A stretch of 64,000 nt of DNA, from the NCBI RefSeq assembly GCF_949987515.2, contig NC_082689.1:98618957-98682956 (forward strand), given 5' to 3'. The position numbers and the translations under genes were made by a program. The stretch is from Delphinus delphis. Its lineage: Eukaryota > Chordata > Mammalia > Artiodactyla > Delphinidae. The notes under the pieces were generated by a model. The model was not told the DNA's origin. It made no database searches and saw only the letters and a list, made by a program, of their open reading frames with translations. Numbering within the stretch: position 1 is the first letter of the stretch; each line of letters opens with the position of its first letter. This document shows, one piece after another, positions 22,950 to 33,299 of the stretch.

Positions 22950-23151
22950 GGCACCGTTCTAAGTGCTCTACGCCTTACACACAACGTCTACACAGGCATG
23001 TAATGGAGTCGACGTTCGTTATTAGCCTCTGCATTCCACAGGGGAGGGGATGGAGGCACAGAGAAGTTGCGTGACTTGCTCCAGGCCACACAGCAAGGAA
23101 ATGGAAAGCCAGGATTTGGATGCAGACGGTTTCCGACTTCAGGGCCCACTA
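22950..23151 (-). mobile_element. MIR SINE inserted in L2
   Basis: Reverse MIR: 'CACCGTTCTAAGTGCTCTACG', 'GAGGCACAGAGAAGTTGCGTGACTTGC', 'CCACACAGCAAGGAAATGG' and 'CAGGATTTGGATGCAGAC'. L2 sequence lies on both sides in matching order. Confidence 0.85.
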
Positions 23152-23450
23152 GAAACCACCACTGCTATTTGTCACTTCTCACCCAGATGACTGCAATTCA
23201 CTTCCTAACCAATCTCCCCCAGCCTCCATTCCTGTCCCCTTCTCCACACCACTGCCCCACAGTGTGATCTATCAAAAACGCAAATCTGAGCTCAACACCC
23301 TGTGCTTAAAATCCTTCCACGATTCCCTCTGGCTTGCAAAATAAACTTCAAGCTCTTGGTGGTTTCATGCCACATTCCCACCTCTCCTCCCCTACCGCTC
23401 ACGTCCATACCCACACACCTATCACGTGCCAGGACTCGTGCTAAGACCTC
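23152..23450 (+). mobile_element. L2 LINE, part 2
   Basis: 'CAGATGACTGCAATTCAC', 'CCTAACCAATCTCCC', 'CAGTGTGATCTATCAAAAACGC' and 'GCTTAAAATCCTTCCACGATTCCC' follow L2 order, continuing part 1. Confidence 0.75.
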
Positions 23451-24235
23451 TGGGTAATGCAAAATGCGGCTCCCAGTGTCAAGAAGATGTTGAAGAAGTA
23501 GGCAAACCAAGTGTACAAACGAAAAGTTAAACGTTAAGGATTAAGCCCAAGGTTACCATTAAAAAAGAGGCCACGAGGCAGCATAATTTAGCAGTGAGGC
23601 GGGCAGACTCTTAAGCCAGACATTTAATGTAAGCGAAACTGTCTCTCCAAAAAGATTTTTTTCCATCTCAAGCTGGCATTTGTGAATAATCAGCTCAATT
23701 CTGGTTTAGTTTGAAAGATACTGTAATGTTCCCATATTGTTCCAGTTCAATACTTTTAGAAAATGAATAGGCTTGGTTCTGGTTCAAACTGGCTTATTAG
23801 GTGTTGCTGTTTTGAAAAATCCTTGGTTCAGTGCTCAGCTCACTAGGGGAAAATTTAAAAAAAACAACAACAACATTAATTTGCGGCTCAGCTTGGTTCA
23901 AGGATTGCAAATTACAGCAGTTGCTTCCAGTCGTGCTTCACACTTGAGCTGACACCCAGTTATGAATTCAGCTGGCAGGCCTGAACTTCCGTGGCCGTGG
24001 CCTTCCACAGAGCCTTGCCGGCCTCCAGCCCTCACAGTTTATCCCTGGGGCAGATGTTTGGGAGTCCCCAGCATAACACACCTGGGGGCCTACCATCAGG
24101 TAGCTTCCTCTTGGCAAAGGAGGGGCTATGTGGGCTAATAAGAAGCAAACTCCCCACCTCCCTTGAGTCCGGGGCTCCCTTACCTCTTGCAGGCCTCTGC
24201 TCCCTTCACCATGCCTCTGAGGCCTCCCGTGAACA
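23450..24235. other. Unique stretch
   Basis: Nothing recognised. 23600-23960 has several GGTTC/GGTTCAA repeats spaced irregularly ('CTTGGTTCTGGTTCAAACTGG', 'CCTTGGTTCAGTGC', 'GCTTGGTTCAAGG') with no family assignment. Confidence 0.35.
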
Positions 24236-24239
24236 TCCT

Positions 24240-24480
24240 TAAAACAGCCCCCCATCCCTCTTGCTACCTCCTACTCCTATCTCTTTTCCCTGCTTCATTC
24301 TTCTCCATAGCATTTACCAGCCACTGATCTACTCTCTATTCTATTGGCATGTGCTCTGGCTCCCCTCTGGGAGGGAGGGATTTCTGTCCATCTTTTTCAC
24401 TATTATATGCGCCCGCACCCCCGTCTGGACTAGTACCTGGAATATAATAGAAGTCTATTAAATATACGTTAAATATCTAA
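24240..24480 (+). mobile_element. L2 LINE 3' end
   Basis: 'TCCATAGCATTTACCAGC', 'TTTCTGTCCATCTTTTTCAC' and 'CTAGTACCTGGAATATAATAGAAG...TATTAAATATACG' match the diverged L2 terminus. Confidence 0.65.
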
Positions 24481-24757
24481 TAACCCCCCTCAGTCTAAAT
24501 CCAGAGCTTATGATTTCCAAGGAGAAGCAGGATTTGGCCTAAAAACTGGATTTCTATATATTATGAAGAATATCTCACTCCTACTGGGTTTTTCCTTATA
24601 ATATCCTCTTTCCCTCCTTCTTCTGCATCATCTGGTTGTCTCCAATGCTAGGGTGAAACAAAGCAAAGTATACAAAACCGTATACAAGCCCCTGTGTCCC
24701 TGTAGTTTGAAGTAAAAGTCTCCCAGGCCTCCTTGAGTCTCAAAGGGCTGACTCAAG

Positions 24758-24771
24758 AGTTAATGATTAGG
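24758..24771 (+). repeat. Left target-site duplication of the inverted L1
   Basis: AGTTAATGATTAGG, repeated exactly at 27988-28001. It borders the 5'-inverted L1 and, on the other side, the A-tail of the CHR-2 that sits in the L1 tail. Confidence 0.9.
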
Positions 24772-26065
24772 CATTTTCACAATATTGAGTCTGCCAATCC
24801 AAGAACATGGTATATCTCTCCATCTGTTTGCATCATCTTTGATTTGTTTCATCAGTGTTTTATAGTTTTCTGAGCACAGGTCTTTTTGCCTCTTTAGATA
24901 TTCCTAGGTATTTTGTTCTTTTTGTTGCAGTGGTAAATGGGATTGTTTCCTTAATTTCTCTTTCTGATCTTTCATCGTTAGTGTATAGGAATGCAAGAGA
25001 TTACTGTGCATTAATTTTGTATCTGGCAATTTTACCAAATTCACTGATTAGCTCTAGTAGTTTTCTGGTGGCATCTTTAGAATTCTCTATGTATAGTATC
25101 ATGTCATCTCCAAACAGTCACGGTTTTACTGCTTCTTTTCCGATTTGGATTCCTTTTATTTCTTTTTCTTCTCTGATTGCCATGGCTAGGACTTCCAAAA
25201 ACGTGTTGAATAATAGTGGCGAGAGTGGACATCCTTGTCTTGTTCCTGATCTTAGAGGAAACGCTTTCAGTTTTTCACCATTGAGAATAATGTTTGCAGT
25301 GGGTTTGTCGTATATGGCCTTTATTATGTTGAGGTAGGTTCCCTCTGTGCCCACTTTCTGGAGAGCTTTTATCATAAATGGGTGTTGAATTTTATCAAAA
25401 GCTTTTTCTGCATCTATTGAAATGATCATATGGTTTTCATTCTTTAATTTTTTAATATGGTGTATCTCATTGATTGATTTGCGTATATTAAAGAATCCTT
25501 GCATCCCTGGGATAAATCCCACTTGATCATGGTATATGATCCTTTTAATGTGTTGTTGGATCCTGTTTGCTAGAATTTTGTTGAGGATTTTTGCATCTAT
25601 GTTCATCATTGGTATTGGTCTATAATTTTCTTTGTTTGTGATACCTTTGTCTGGTTTTAGTATCAGGGTGATGGCGGCCTCGTAGGACAAGTTTGGGAGT
25701 GTTCCTCTCTCTGCAATTTTTTGGAAGAGGTTGAGAAGGATGGGCATTAGCTCTTCTGTAAATGTTAGAATTCGCCTGTGAAGCCATCTTGTCCTGGACT
25801 TTTATTTGCTGGAAGATTTTTAATTAGAGTTTCAATTTCATTATTTATGATTGGTCTGTTTATATTTGCTAATTCTTCCTGGTTCAGTCTTGGAAAGTTG
25901 TACCTTTCCAAGAATTTGTCCATTTCTTCCAGGCTGCCCATTTTATTGGCATACATTTGCTTGTAGTAGTCTCTTATGATCTTTTGTATTTCTGCTGTGT
26001 CGGGTGTAATTTCTCCTTTTTCCTTTCTAATTTTATAGATTTGAATCCTCTCCCTTTTTTTCTTG
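24772..26065 (-). mobile_element. L1, 5'-inverted segment (ORF2 middle)
   Basis: Reverse-complement L1 ORF2. On the minus strand it encodes reverse transcriptase fingers and palm, with an open run at 25747-25118 (209 codons) containing a [10 protein letters not shown] motif. A TGA stop lies just before the catalytic region, which reads LFGDD rather than the usual FADD, and the frame then resumes. An upstream frame at 25956-25765 belongs to the same ORF2. The junction at 26065/26066 switches strand. Confidence 0.95.
25118..25747 (-). pseudogene. L1 ORF2 reverse transcriptase remnant
   Basis: 209 codons of L1 ORF2 within the inverted segment. Seen: [12 protein letters not shown] (palm, first catalytic Asp) and the [12 protein letters not shown] motif. 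The endonuclease domain is absent. A stop lies directly before the second catalytic motif, upstream codons are frameshifted, and the C-terminal half is on the other strand. It cannot produce an active protein. Confidence 0.92.
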
Positions 26066-27774
26066 CAATCTACAGATTCAATGCAATCCCCATCAAATTA
26101 CCAATGGCATTTTTCACAGAATTAGAATAAAAAATTTTACAATTTGTATGGAAACACAAAAGACTCTGAATAGCAAAAGCAATCTTGAAAAAGAAAAAGG
26201 GAGCTGGAGGAATCAGGCTCCCAGACTTCAGACTATAGTACAAAGCTACAGTAATCAAGACAGTATGGTACTGGCACAAAAACAGAACTACAGATCAATG
26301 GTACAGGATAGAAAGCCCAGAGATAAACCTACACACATATGGTCACCTAATCTATGACGAAGGAGGCAAGAATATACAAGAGAGAAAAGACAGTCTCTTC
26401 AATAAGTGGTGCTGGGAAAACTGGACAGCCCCACATAAAAGAATGAAATTAGAACACTATCAACACCATACACAAAAATAAACTCAAAATGGATTAAAGA
26501 CCTAAACGTAAGACCGGACACTATAAAAGAACTCTTAGAGGACAACATATGAAAAACACTCTTTGACATAAATCACAGCAAGATCTTGTTTGACCCATCT
26601 TCTAGAGTAATGAAAATAAAAACAAAAAACAAATGGGGCCTAATGAAACTCAAACTTTTGCACAGCAAAGGAAACCATAAACAAGACGAAAACACAACCT
26701 TCAGAATGGGAGAAAATATTTGCAAATGAAGCAACTGAAAAAGGATTAATCTCCAAAATATAAAAGCAGCTCATGCAGCTCAATATCACAAAAACAAACA
26801 ACCCAATCAAAAAATGGCAGAAGACGTAAATAGACATTTCTCGAAAGAAGACATACAGATGGCCAAGAGGCACAAGAAAAGATGCTCAACATCACTAATA
26901 ATTAGAGAAATGCAAATTAAAACTACAGTGAGCTATCACCTCACACCGGTCAGAATGGCCATCATCAAAAAATCTACAAACAATAAATGCTGGAGAGCGT
27001 GTGAAGAAAAGGGAACCCTCTTGCACTGTTAGTGGGTAAACTGATATAGCCACTATGAAGTACAGTATGGATGTTCCTTAAAAAACTACAAATAGAACTA
27101 TCATATGACACAGCAATCCCACTACTGGGCATATACCCTGAGAAAACCATAATACACATATACGCCAATATTCATTGCAGCACTATTTACAATGGCCAGG
27201 ACATGGAAACAACCTAAATGTACATCGAAAGATGAAAGGATAAAGACGATGTGGTACATATATACAATGGAATATTACTCAGCCATAAAAAGGAACAAAG
27301 CTGGGTCATTTGTAGAGATGTGGATGGACCTAGAGTCTGTCATACAGAGTGAAGTCAAAAAGAGAAAAATAAATATCATATATTAACACGTATATATGGA
27401 ATTTAGAAAAGAATGGTACAGATGAACCTATTTGCTGGGCAGGAATAGAGATGCAGACACAGAGAATGGACATGTGGACACAGGGGCGGGTGGGGGGAGG
27501 AGAGGGGAGGGGAGGTGGGATGAATTGGGAGATTAGGATTGACATATATACACTACCATGTGCAAAATAGATAGCTAGTGGGAACCTGCTGTATAGTGCA
27601 GGGAGCTCAGCTCAGTGCTCTGTGATGACCTAGATGGGTGAGATGGTGGGGGGAGTGGGAGGGAGGCCCAAGAGGGAGGGAATATACGTATACATATAGC
27701 TGATTCACTTCATTGTACAGCAGAAACTTACACAACATTGTAAAGAAACTATACGCCAATAAAAAAAAAAAAGA
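26066..27774 (+). mobile_element. L1, direct 3' segment (ORF2 C-terminus and 3' UTR)
   Basis: Starts 'CAATCTACAGATTCAATGC', which is within about 15 nt of where the inverted segment stops in an intact L1. It continues through the ORF2 C-terminal region with several stops. The 3' UTR follows from about 27390, with a G-rich block ('GGGGCGGGTGGGGGGAGG') and a terminal 'CCAATAAAAAAAAAAAAG'. Together with 24772-26065 this is a single twin-primed L1 insertion. Confidence 0.95.
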
Positions 27775-27988
27775 GGGCTTCCCTCGTGGTCCAGTGGTTG
27801 AGAGTCCGCCTGCCGATGCAGGGTACACGGGTTCGTGCCCCGGTCCGGGAAGATCCCACGTGCCGTGGAGTGGCTGGGCCTGTGAGCCATGGCCGCTGAG
27901 CCTCTGCGTCCGGAGCCTGTGCTCCGCAACGGAGAGGCCACAACAGTGAGAGGCCCGCGTACCGCAAAAAAAAAAAAAAAAAAAAAAA
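27775..27988 (+). mobile_element. CHR-2 SINE in the L1 A-tail
   Basis: 'GGGCTTCCCTCGTGGTCCAG' start and a 24-base A-tail. It directly follows the L1 A-tail, and the L1 target duplication (AGTTAATGATTAGG) follows it at 27988-28001, so the SINE entered the tail of an already inserted L1. Confidence 0.95.
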
Positions 27989-28094
27989 GTTAATGATTAG
28001 GAAACATGAAGATGTAGAAACAAAGAATAGCTGCTGGGCTGGGAAACTGATAATGATTTAGACTATAAATCTGCCACATAGCAGGTTCCTTGAA

Positions 28095-28490
28095 AGATAT
28101 AAATAAAAGGCTGACACACATTCCTAGGTTGTTTTTACAGGAAGCAGAGCCCCACCAGATGAAAACTGCTGACCACAAGCACATAGACCCTAGACTGGTG
28201 GAAACCCGAAGGTTGATGATGCTTGAAACTTCACCTTGATGCCAACCAATCTGATAACTGTGCACGAGCTCATCACGCACCCTGCAGCCCCCTCCCTCAC
28301 ACTGACTGCCTTTAAAACCCCTTCCCTGAAAGCCATCAGGGAGTTCCGGTCTTTTTGAGCATAAGCTGCCCATTCTCCTTGCTTGGTGCCCTGCAATAAA
28401 TGCTGTACTTTCCATCACCACAACCTGGCATCAGCAGACTGGCTTTACTGCACACAGGGGAGCGGACCCAAGTTTGGTTAGGTAACATAT
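28095..28490 (+). mobile_element. Class I (ERV1-type) LTR
   Basis: U3: 'ACCAATCTGATAACTGTGCACGAGC'. R/U5: a TTTAAAACCCC promoter-like box at about 28311, 'TTGAGCATAAGCTGCC', AATAAA at 28395, 'TTCCATCACCACAACCTGGC', and a 3' end 'AAGTTTGGTTAGGTAAC'. No internal genes adjoin it. Related to the LTR at 50.5 kb. Confidence 0.7.
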
Positions 28491-29199
28491 ATGCATTAAC
28501 AAGCTGCCTCCTTCTCCAACCTTCCATTTGTCTGACTGTCTGTCTCTCTCCTTCCTTTGAGAGGATGAGTTGCACTGCCTCTTCTCAGCTGAAGGGAAAG
28601 TCTTTGCACCTGTCTCATCACAGACTCTCCCTTGGGGTCTCAGCAGAGATACCCCTCTGCCTCCAAGCTCTGGGGCCTGTGTCCAGAGGGATTTGGGTCC
28701 GCGCGTCTTCTACCTCCTGAAGTACCTTTTTGGCTTCCAGTCAGATTTGGTTTACGTTTGTATTAAAAATTGCAAAAATATATAGCATTCCTAACATGGT
28801 AAAATGGTTTGCATTGCAGCACACAAATACAAGAAAAGAATAGGACAAGAATTAGAAGCAAGATTTGATCCACCTGGTAACAATACTGTTATTTTTAATG
28901 ATTATTAATCAAATAAAAGTGCCTCACTCCCTCCCCTTCCCATCCACTCCGCTCCCACACACACTGAATGGTGCCCCTTGCCCAATACATGCCACAATGT
29001 CATGGTGATGAGCCATTGGGAAGTCCATGGAGCTCTCTAAAATGTTCACCCTAAAGTCCTTGGGGAAATTAAGAGTATAACCACACAGTCAAGGAAATCC
29101 ATAAGAGGGGAGTAATTTATCTACTTACCATTCGGTTTCCCTGCTGGAAAGCAAATAGAAACTAAAAATGGGTGGATCTCTAGAAAGGTATATATATTT

Positions 29200-29860
29200 T
29201 TTCTCTAGCTATTTTTATTTTATTTATCTTTGGTGTTACATTTTCACTGGGATGTGTTGAGGAGTGGATTTTTTTATTTGACCTTCTTCAGATTTTATCT
29301 GATTTATCTGATAAAACAGTTTATCTTCAGATTTATCTGATTTTATCTGACCTTCTTCAGATGGGTTTCCTGAATCAGTTTAATTTCATCAATTTGGGAA
29401 ATGTCTCAGCCATTAATTACCTCTTTCAATACTGCCTTTTTTCTGATATTGTCTTTTCTCCTGAAATTCTCATTCTGTGCTCCATGGCTCCTAATTTCCC
29501 ATTTTTCCCTCTCTTTCCCTCTTGGGACTGCATTATGAGTAACTTCTTTAAATTTATTTCAGCTGACTCAACTTCTTTTCATCTATGTCTAATTGGCTAT
29601 TAAATCGCTAAATACAACAGTGAAATCTTGACTATGATCACTTTCACCTCGAAACTTATTTGGTTCTTCGTCAAATCTGCCCGATCATGGAAAATCTCGT
29701 GTCCGTTTCTTATCTTCTATGTCACTTTGTTTATAACTTGAAACTCATTATTTTATAACCTGTGTCTTATATGCCAATCCCTGTGGATATGCTTCAGCTA
29801 TGACTTTTCAGCCTCTCTCAGTGCTTTGTTTCCATATATGTTTTATCACTTTTTTTCTAA
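29200..29860 (-). mobile_element. Possible ancient L1 fragment, reverse orientation
   Basis: T-rich sequence with 'CCATTAATTACCTCTTTCAA', 'TTATTTGGTTCTTCGTCAAATCTGCCC' and 'TTTCTTATCTTCTATGTCACTTTG', resembling reversed 3' regions of old L1 (L1M/HAL1 type). Very diverged, so this is a tentative call. Confidence 0.35.
29281..29362. repeat. Local TTATCTGA tandem repeats
   Basis: 'ACCTTCTTCAGATTTTATCTGA' occurs in two near-copies with intervening TTATCTGAT/TTATCTTCAG units, about 80 bp in total. Confidence 0.8.
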
Positions 29861-30740
29861 GTTCCTTTTTTTCCCCCAGAACATTATCTGGGAGAATTCC
29901 TTGAGGCCTGGGTTACGGGTGAGTTCCTCCAGAGAAGATTTGTTTCCTTTTGTCATGTGCCTGGGGTACAACCAATCTGGACTTCAGCTTACAACTCAAT
30001 TTTCCACCTGAGGTTTTCCAAACCACCCATACAGTGTGATTTCAGGCTACAAACCTATGTGCGGGCATTTGGGTATATGAACTCTCATGTGAGAATATTT
30101 CCCTTCCATTCAGAATTAAGGGTGGAGACGGCCAATGTCCTTTGCCATCCCCTGGGGCTTTTTCCCACTTCATCCTTACTCTGAGGATATAGCTATTTGG
30201 GATCCTAACTTAATGTAACTTGGGAGAGCCAGAGCCTCCAGATAGACTTCCATTTCGGACAGACCAACTGAACCTCCCATTTGGGGCTTTTCTGTCTGTC
30301 TCCCATGGCTACACAAACCAATGGTTAAGTTCACCTGACCCGGCAAATGCCCGCAAGGGCTCACGACACCTCTGTGATACCCATTTTCATTCAGTCCATG
30401 GCTTCTACTTATAGCAACTCATCAATGCCTTTTGAAATATCTGTAAGTGGTTTGGCCAGCATTTTTTACTTTTAAGCAGGAAAGCTGTCATCAGGGTTTC
30501 TAGTCTGCGAAACAGCTGGATAAGGAAGACACAGAATTCTCTTTATCCCATAGCCCCAGGGACGTGTTAACATCCTGCAACTGGCCGGAGGCTTGTTCAC
30601 TGGAATATCGGCCTCTGGGGCTGGCCACGCGCCTGTAGCTGCTGCAACACACCAGTGATCATGAGTGAAGGGGAAACTGTACTGCAAAGTACACTTTTAG
30701 CTTTAGAGAGTTACTTAAGGGCCTGAAGATGGGCCATTAA
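29860..30740. other. Unique non-coding stretch
   Basis: No repeat or gene identified. 30470-30740 contains short open frames without recognisable signatures. Confidence 0.3.
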
Positions 30741-30765
30741 CCCAGGCAGGACCCAGGGCCTGCAT

Positions 30766-31056
30766 TATGTATTCAGTTCCTCCGGGTTAAGTGTACGGTG
30801 CTGAGTGGAGATATTCCTATCAAGGTCAGGAAAAGCTCCCACACTCTGGTCCTTCAACTAACAAAACGGCACGTGATATACTACGTGGATTCCCAGGACA
30901 GCATATTCAGTCTGAGCATTTTGCAGCAGACTCTACCCAAAGTAACCAGGAAGGTTGTTATTCCTGCTCCAGGAAGCAACTGTCCAGAGACTGCAGGCCT
31001 TCTTGAGGCGTGTGTGTCCTATGTCCTGCGAGACAATGCAGGGCTAGAATTCTCAT
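30766..31056 (+). other. Unexplained open segment
   Basis: About 96 codons open in one frame, with a TGA at about 31057 and a further 20 or so codons open after it. No ATG start is seen. The translation has a protein-like mix (KVRKSSHTLVLQL, VIYYVDSQDS, KVTRKVVIPAPGS). I do not recognise a family. It lies just upstream of LTR-like sequence, so it could be a fragment of an endogenous retroviral or processed-gene copy, or chance. Confidence 0.2.
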
Positions 31057-31199
31057 GACAGTTTGGAGCCTTTGGTGATATCCAAATGGAGAAAAGACGG
31101 AAGGGCAACCAGGTCCTGGAGTAAAACTGAGACAGGCTGGGACCCTTTGCAGCAGTGCTTGCACCTGGACAGATATCTCCTCAAGCAATAAAATACAAA

Positions 31200-31620
31200 G
31201 AAACTTTATGGGACTAAAAATAACTACATGCAGGCACAGCTGGGGCAAATTATGGACAAGAAGATACAAAAAGACCAAAAAACCCAACTACCGCTCCTGA
31301 AGAGCCAGGAGCGAAAGCAGGGTACTAGGCATGCACCTTGCACACAACACCACCAAAGGGGTGGGCAAAACACCTAAGCCACTCCTCTGGCATGACCTCT
31401 GGACCCAGCCCTACCCTCGTCCCTACCCTCATCCCATATAAGGAATCAGCTCGTCCCCCCTTGTGGAGGGAGTGAGGGAACCTGTTACTTGTTTTCATTC
31501 CCTCCAGCTGCAGCAGGGGTCTCAATAAAGCCTGAATTTCTTGTCCAGCCTCTTATCAATTTCTTATCAATTTCTATTCCTCTCATCAATTTAAGGAAGG
31601 CCAAGACCCCTGGTCTGTAT
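31200..31620 (+). mobile_element. LTR-like element
   Basis: A TATA-type box 'CCATATAAGG' at about 31434, 'GAGGGAGTGAGGGAACCTG', then 'GGGGTCTCAATAAAGCCTGAATTTCTTG' with AATAAA at about 31524, and a U5-like 'AAGGAAGGCCAAGACCCCTGG'. This promoter-polyA spacing is typical of LTRs. Class and edges are uncertain. Internal genes are not recognised. Confidence 0.55.
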
Positions 31621-32009
31621 CAAAACAATGCCAGCAAGGCTGAGGGTTAGATATCTTTTTGAGAAACATATCAGCCTGTTATTGGGCTCTGGTGTAAGAC
31701 CCAAAGGCTGACATTAGCCCTACAACCGTGGGACCAGAACCGCGAATCGCCACCTGAGAAATTGAGAGAGACTTCTATCACAACATGGAGGGGGCCCAGC
31801 AGAGGTCCATCATTACGTGGAGGTAAAACCAACGTGGAGGTTGACATTTGCGCCACACCCACTATTGAGCTGGGTGAGGCAGAGGACTGGATGTAAGTGT
31901 GGGGTTTCCAGACGGCTTGGAGCTGACCTTGTACCTTAGCTGTTCCAAATGTCCTCCATACATCCCACCCTAAATATCCAGTACCGATCAACCTGTGTCA
32001 TAACAACAA

Positions 32010-32240
32010 CAGTAATATTTGACACGTCCTATATGCTACTTACATTCTACTGCTGTTCTGACCACATTTAGTCCTTATAATCATTTTATATGGTTGTATT
32101 AGTATTTCCTTTATCTTATAGATAAGAAACAGGGTCACAAAGAGCTTAAAAAAACTTATTCAAGATGATACAACTCGTATGGGATGGAGTTCATATTCCA
32201 ACCCAGGCAATCTGGTTCCTGAGTCTGTACTTTCAATTGC
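32010..32240 (-). mobile_element. MIR SINE
   Basis: Reverse MIR: 'TTTATCTTATAGATAAGAAACAGGGTCACAAAGAGC', 'TATTCAAGATGATACAACTCG' and 'CCAACCCAGGCAATCTGGTTCC'. Confidence 0.7.
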
Positions 32241-32599
32241 CACACTTTTTCTGCCGTGCAGCATGCGGGGATGTTCTTGTCAAGCTAAATGCTGTGTGTA
32301 AGATAACCACAGGTTAAACAGTCACTAAGCACTTACACTGTAAGTATTTCTTTTTACAGGATACGTGGACAAGGTTCAATTCTGTTAAAACAAGATAAAG
32401 CACAAGAGGAGAAACTGGCATTGTTATCAAGTATTTTGGCTCCATCTAATTTGTGAACGACCGCTAACAAAGAATCAAGGGCAATACAACTGGGAACCTT
32501 GGAAATATAGGTTCACTGGCACCCAAAAGGTGTTAACAGTCTGGCATCAAAATATAGGTGTTTCCAAATATTTTGAGGAGTGGAAATCAATACATAGCA

Positions 32600-33015
32600 T
32601 ACTAGTCTCCAAAGACGGCCGTGATTCCTCACCCTCCCAGACCTATATCCTATTTCCCCTCTCCTTGAATCTGGCCTGGGCTTTTACTTGCTTTGATCAA
32701 CATAACGTGATAGAAGTGATACTATGCAGAAGCCTTAAAAAAAGGGCTGACAACGTTCACCTTTGTACTCTTGGAAGCTGGCCATCCTCTAAGAAGCCCA
32801 GCTATCCTGAGATCACCATGCTGTGAGGAAGACCAGGCTAGCCAAGTGGAAAAGGCATACGGAGGCACCAGACACATGAGTGAAACCTTCTTGGGCCTCT
32901 AGCCTAACCCAGCTGCTAGCTAACTGCAGCTAAGTGGCACCATGATGGGGCAGAAAAATCACCAGCCAAGCCCTGCCCAGGATGCAGAATCAGGAGAAAT
33001 AAGAAACTGTGCTTC
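32600..33015 (+). mobile_element. MLT1-class LTR, part 1
   Basis: 'GAATCTGGCCTGGGCTTTTACTTGCTTTGATCAA', 'ACGTGATAGAAGTGATACTATG' and 'TTGGAAGCTGGCCATCC' are typical MLT1 LTR blocks. It is split by a CHR-2; the 3' end resumes at about 33210. Confidence 0.75.
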
Positions 33016-33208
33016 CGCTTCCCTGGTGGCGCAGTGGTTGAGAGTCCGCCTGCCGATGCAGGGCACACGGGTTCGTACCCCAGTCCGGGAAGATCCCACA
33101 AGCCGCGGAGCGGCTGGGCCCGTGAGCCATGGCCGCTGAGCCTGCGCTCCGCAACGGGAGAGGCCACAACAGTGAGAGGCCCGCGTACCGAAAAAAAAAA
33201 AGAAAAAA
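33016..33208 (+). mobile_element. CHR-2 SINE with internal deletion
   Basis: Inserted in MLT1. Flanked by the perfect AAGAAACTGTGCTT duplication (33001-33014 and 33209-33222). Between 'CTGAGCCTGCG' and 'CTCCGCAACGGG' the usual 'CGTCCGGAGCCTGTG' segment is missing. The A-tail is interrupted by G. Confidence 0.96.
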
Positions 33209-33209
33209 A

Positions 33210-33290
33210 AGAAACTGTGCTTGTCTCAAGGCCGTAAGTTTTAGAGTGGTCTGTTACACAGCAATAGATAACCAAAATACATAGATTAAT
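33210..33290 (+). mobile_element. MLT1-class LTR, part 2 (3' end)
   Basis: 'GTTTTAGAGTGGTCTGTTACACAGCAATAGATAACCAAAATA' is the characteristic MLT1 3' terminus, in line with part 1. Confidence 0.75.
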
Positions 33291-33299
33291 GTGACAATA

